A stretch of 64,000 nt of DNA from Micromonospora echinaurantiaca. GTDB lineage: Bacteria > Actinomycetota > Actinomycetes > Mycobacteriales > Micromonosporaceae. The notes under the pieces are model-generated. The model did not search any database, was not told the origin of the DNA, and worked only from the letters and a program-made list of their open reading frames with translations. Shown one piece after another: positions 62,465 through 64,000 of this stretch. The stretch covers positions 124,001-188,000 of the forward strand of contig NZ_LT607750.1 in the NCBI RefSeq assembly GCF_900090235.1, read 5' to 3'. Position numbers and translations under genes: made by a program. Position 1 is the stretch's first letter, and every line of letters starts with the position of its first letter.

Positions 62465-63064
62465 ATGGCGAGCGTGGCGGGTCGAGAAGCGGCGTCGACA
62501 CGGGACGGGCACCCCCCGCTGGACCGGGCCGTGGTGCAGGGCTTCTACGACCGGATGCGCGCGGTCGCCCCGGCCGCGGTCGGCGCCATCGAGCGCGACC
62601 GGGCCGGTGACCCGGGCCGCGCCTTCGGCGACACCGCCTGCGGCCGGCTGGTCCGCTCGCTCGACGCCCCGGGGCTCCGCGCGCTCGGCATGTGGGTGCA
62701 CCACTGGTGCATGCGGTTCTACGACGACGACACCCGGGTGGGGCTGCGCCTGCTCCGCGAGATCGCCGGCCGCTCGCGGCTCGGCTGGACGGCCGACGAG
62801 GTGCGCTGGATGCTCCGCGAGTCGTACGCGGCCGGCCCGGCCGCCGACGCCCGCTTCACGCTGCCCCTGGTCGCGGCCGGCGAGCTGCCGCCGGGCTCGC
62901 TCGCGCCCGAGGAGCTGCCGGTGGGCCGGCCGGCGACCGGCGGGCCACCCGTGGCCGAGCCGTTCGCACCGCCCGCGCCCGCCACGTCCCGGCCCGGGCC
63001 GGACGCCGCTGGGCGGATCGCGGCGATGATCCCCCGCCAGCCCGGCCCGGCCCAGCGGGGCTGA
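62465..63064 (+). CDS. Hypothetical protein
   Basis: This 199-residue protein starts at ATG 62465 with GAAGGGG upstream. Residues 15-135 look like a helical globular domain (VVQGFYDRMRAVAPAAVGAIERD, MWVHHWCMRFYDDDTRVGLRLLREI, WTADEVRWMLRESYAAG); the remainder is Pro/Ala-rich and ends in RIAAMIPRQPG. No family recognised. Its last 346 bp are overlapped on the other strand by the EamA reading frame; codon bias favours this gene in that stretch. Confidence 0.65.
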   Translation: MASVAGREAASTRDGHPPLDRAVVQGFYDRMRAVAPAAVGAIERDRAGDPGRAFGDTACGRLVRSLDAPGLRALGMWVHHWCMRFYDDDTRVGLRLLREIAGRSRLGWTADEVRWMLRESYAAGPAADARFTLPLVAAGELPPGSLAPEELPVGRPATGGPPVAEPFAPPAPATSRPGPDAAGRIAAMIPRQPGPAQRG

Positions 63065-63930
63065 CCGGTGCCGACCGGTCGGGCCGGCAGTTGCCCGACC
63101 ACGGTCGCGCCCACCGCCACCGCGAAGCCGGCCAGCTGCCACCCGGTCATCGCCTGACCGAGCACGACCCAGCCGAGCACCGCGGCGGTCAGCGGGCTGA
63201 GCGCCCCGAGCAGTGAGACCTGGGTGACCGGCAGCCGGGCGGCGCCCCGGAACCACAGCGCGTAGGCCAGCGCCGTACCGACCAGGGTCAGCCAGGCGTA
63301 CCCGGCGAGACCGGCCAGGTCGGGCGTCGGCGGCCGCCCCTCGACGGCCAGGGCCAGCGGCAGCACCATCAGCCCGCCGGCGGTGAGCTGCCAGCCGGTG
63401 GCGGTCAGCGTGCCGACGCCGGGCGGTCGGCCCCAGCGGCGGGTCAGCACCAGGCCGGTGCCCATCGCGGCGGTGCCGGTCAGCCCGGCGGCGATGCCGG
63501 CCGGGTCCAGCCCGGCGGTCGGGCGCAGCACCACCAGGGTCACTCCGACCAGCGCCGCCACCGCGGCGGCCAGGGCCCGGGGCCGGGGGCGCTCGCCGAG
63601 CAGCAGCACGGTCAGCCCGGCGACCAGGAGCGGCTGGGTGGCGCCGAGCACCGCGGCGGTGCCGCCGGGCAGGTGGTAGGCGGCGTAGAAGAGCAGCGGG
63701 AAGAACGCCCCGATGTTCAGTGCGCCGAGCACCGCCGACCGCCACCACCACGCGCCGTGCGGGCGGTGTCGGGTGAGCGCGAGCAGCAGCAGGCCGGCCG
63801 GGAGGGCCCGGATCACGCCGGACCAGACCGGTCGGCCGGGCGGCAGCAGCTCGCTGGTGACCAGGTACGTGGTGCCCCAGGTGATCGGCGTGACGGCGGT
63901 GAGCAGGGGGTCGGCCCAGCGGCGGTCCAT
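62719..63930 (-). CDS. EamA-family (DMT) transporter with 116-residue extended tail
   Basis: This 403-residue frame from ATG 63930 has GGAG six bases upstream. Residues 1-287 are a ten-helix DMT transporter with two EamA repeats (TPITWGTTYLVTSELLPPGRPVWSGVIRALPAGLL; YAAYHLPGGTAAVLGATQPLL; LVGTALAYALWFRGAARLPVTQVSLLGALSPLTAAVLGW). Normal members end near this point (about 290-310). The extra tail of low-complexity Ser/Arg/Gly is antisense to the hypothetical gene and looks like read-through after loss of the ancestral stop. The substrate could be an amino acid, metabolite or drug. Confidence 0.88.
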   Translation of the reverse strand: MDRRWADPLLTAVTPITWGTTYLVTSELLPPGRPVWSGVIRALPAGLLLLALTRHRPHGAWWWRSAVLGALNIGAFFPLLFYAAYHLPGGTAAVLGATQPLLVAGLTVLLLGERPRPRALAAAVAALVGVTLVVLRPTAGLDPAGIAAGLTGTAAMGTGLVLTRRWGRPPGVGTLTATGWQLTAGGLMVLPLALAVEGRPPTPDLAGLAGYAWLTLVGTALAYALWFRGAARLPVTQVSLLGALSPLTAAVLGWVVLGQAMTGWQLAGFAVAVGATVVGQLPARPVGTGQPRWAGPGWRGIIAAIRPAASGPGRDVAGAGGANGSATGGPPVAGRPTGSSSGASEPGGSSPAATRGSVKRASAAGPAAYDSRSIQRTSSAVQPSRERPAISRSRRSPTRVSSS

Positions 63931-63958
63931 CGGTGCTCCAAGATAGCTTGACGATAAA

Positions 63959-63976
63959 TAGCTTAGAGCTAAGCTA
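63959..63976. promoter_or_regulatory. MarR-like operator at the right edge
   Basis: TAGCTTA and TAAGCTA form a perfect inverted repeat around GAGC, in an AT-rich stretch with additional TAGCTT and CAAGC half-sites (63944-63990). AAAGGGG at the window end looks like the ribosome binding site of a plus-strand gene starting just beyond; a MarR-type regulator is the usual neighbour of an EamA gene with this layout. Confidence 0.55.
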
Positions 63977-64000
63977 CTTGAGGTCAAGCGAAAGGGGAAG

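Overview
The window is high-GC actinobacterial chromosome. GTG starts, leaderless-looking promoters, a thioester/LPXTG-like surface protein, mycothiol-type gene remnants and short palindromic GATCATGA repeats all fit a Micromonospora-like member of the Micromonosporaceae; that lineage is an inference from composition and gene content, not from a marker gene. I saw no tRNA, rRNA, CRISPR array or replication origin.

Left part (1-11.7 kb): a PspC membrane protein (cut by the window edge) stands back to back with a PspC-fused histidine kinase and its LuxR-type regulator, probably an envelope-stress system. Next come a thioester-domain, sortase-anchored surface protein, a broken PIG-L deacetylase start, and a complete five-gene dipeptide/oligopeptide ABC importer (binding protein, two permeases, two ATPases).

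Core part (11.3-31.3 kb): chorismate mutase, pcrA, two M23 peptidases, sucC, sucD, PerM-like protein, purN and purH follow the same order as the Mycobacterium tuberculosis Rv0948c-Rv0957 block, with local insertions (AlkZ-like protein, a B12-binding mutase subunit, DUF4190-like and CD225-like membrane proteins). Then folD, malate dehydrogenase, a metallo-beta-lactamase-fold hydrolase and isocitrate dehydrogenase. An IS30 remnant lies between purH and folD. The chorismate mutase gene has what looks like a ribosome-mediated attenuator: a 21-residue leader peptide with an FYFYY run followed by a strong terminator.

Middle part (31.5-47.7 kb): a DeoR regulator with galT; a sulfurylase/APS-kinase fusion whose sulfurylase half has lost its signature motifs; a DM13 protein; a VTC-type / DUF4956 / CotH-kinase operon facing a glycosyltransferase; a four-gene ABC-2 exporter set followed by a perfect 22-bp palindrome; and a TetR regulator divergent from an operon of a 42-residue membrane protein, a siderophore-interacting flavoreductase and a small membrane protein, with a clear operator between them.

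Right part (47.8-64 kb): an archaeal-type valyl-tRNA synthetase, a multi-pass membrane protein, a streptogrisin-type protease, a heterodimeric ABC exporter with one degenerate ATP site, an ogt plus ada-alkA alkylation-repair operon (the latter with a palindromic repeat inserted in frame), an HxlR regulator divergent from an LLM flavin/F420 oxidoreductase and a covalent flavoprotein, and finally an EamA transporter whose reading frame runs far into an oppositely oriented gene, with a MarR-like operator at the window edge.
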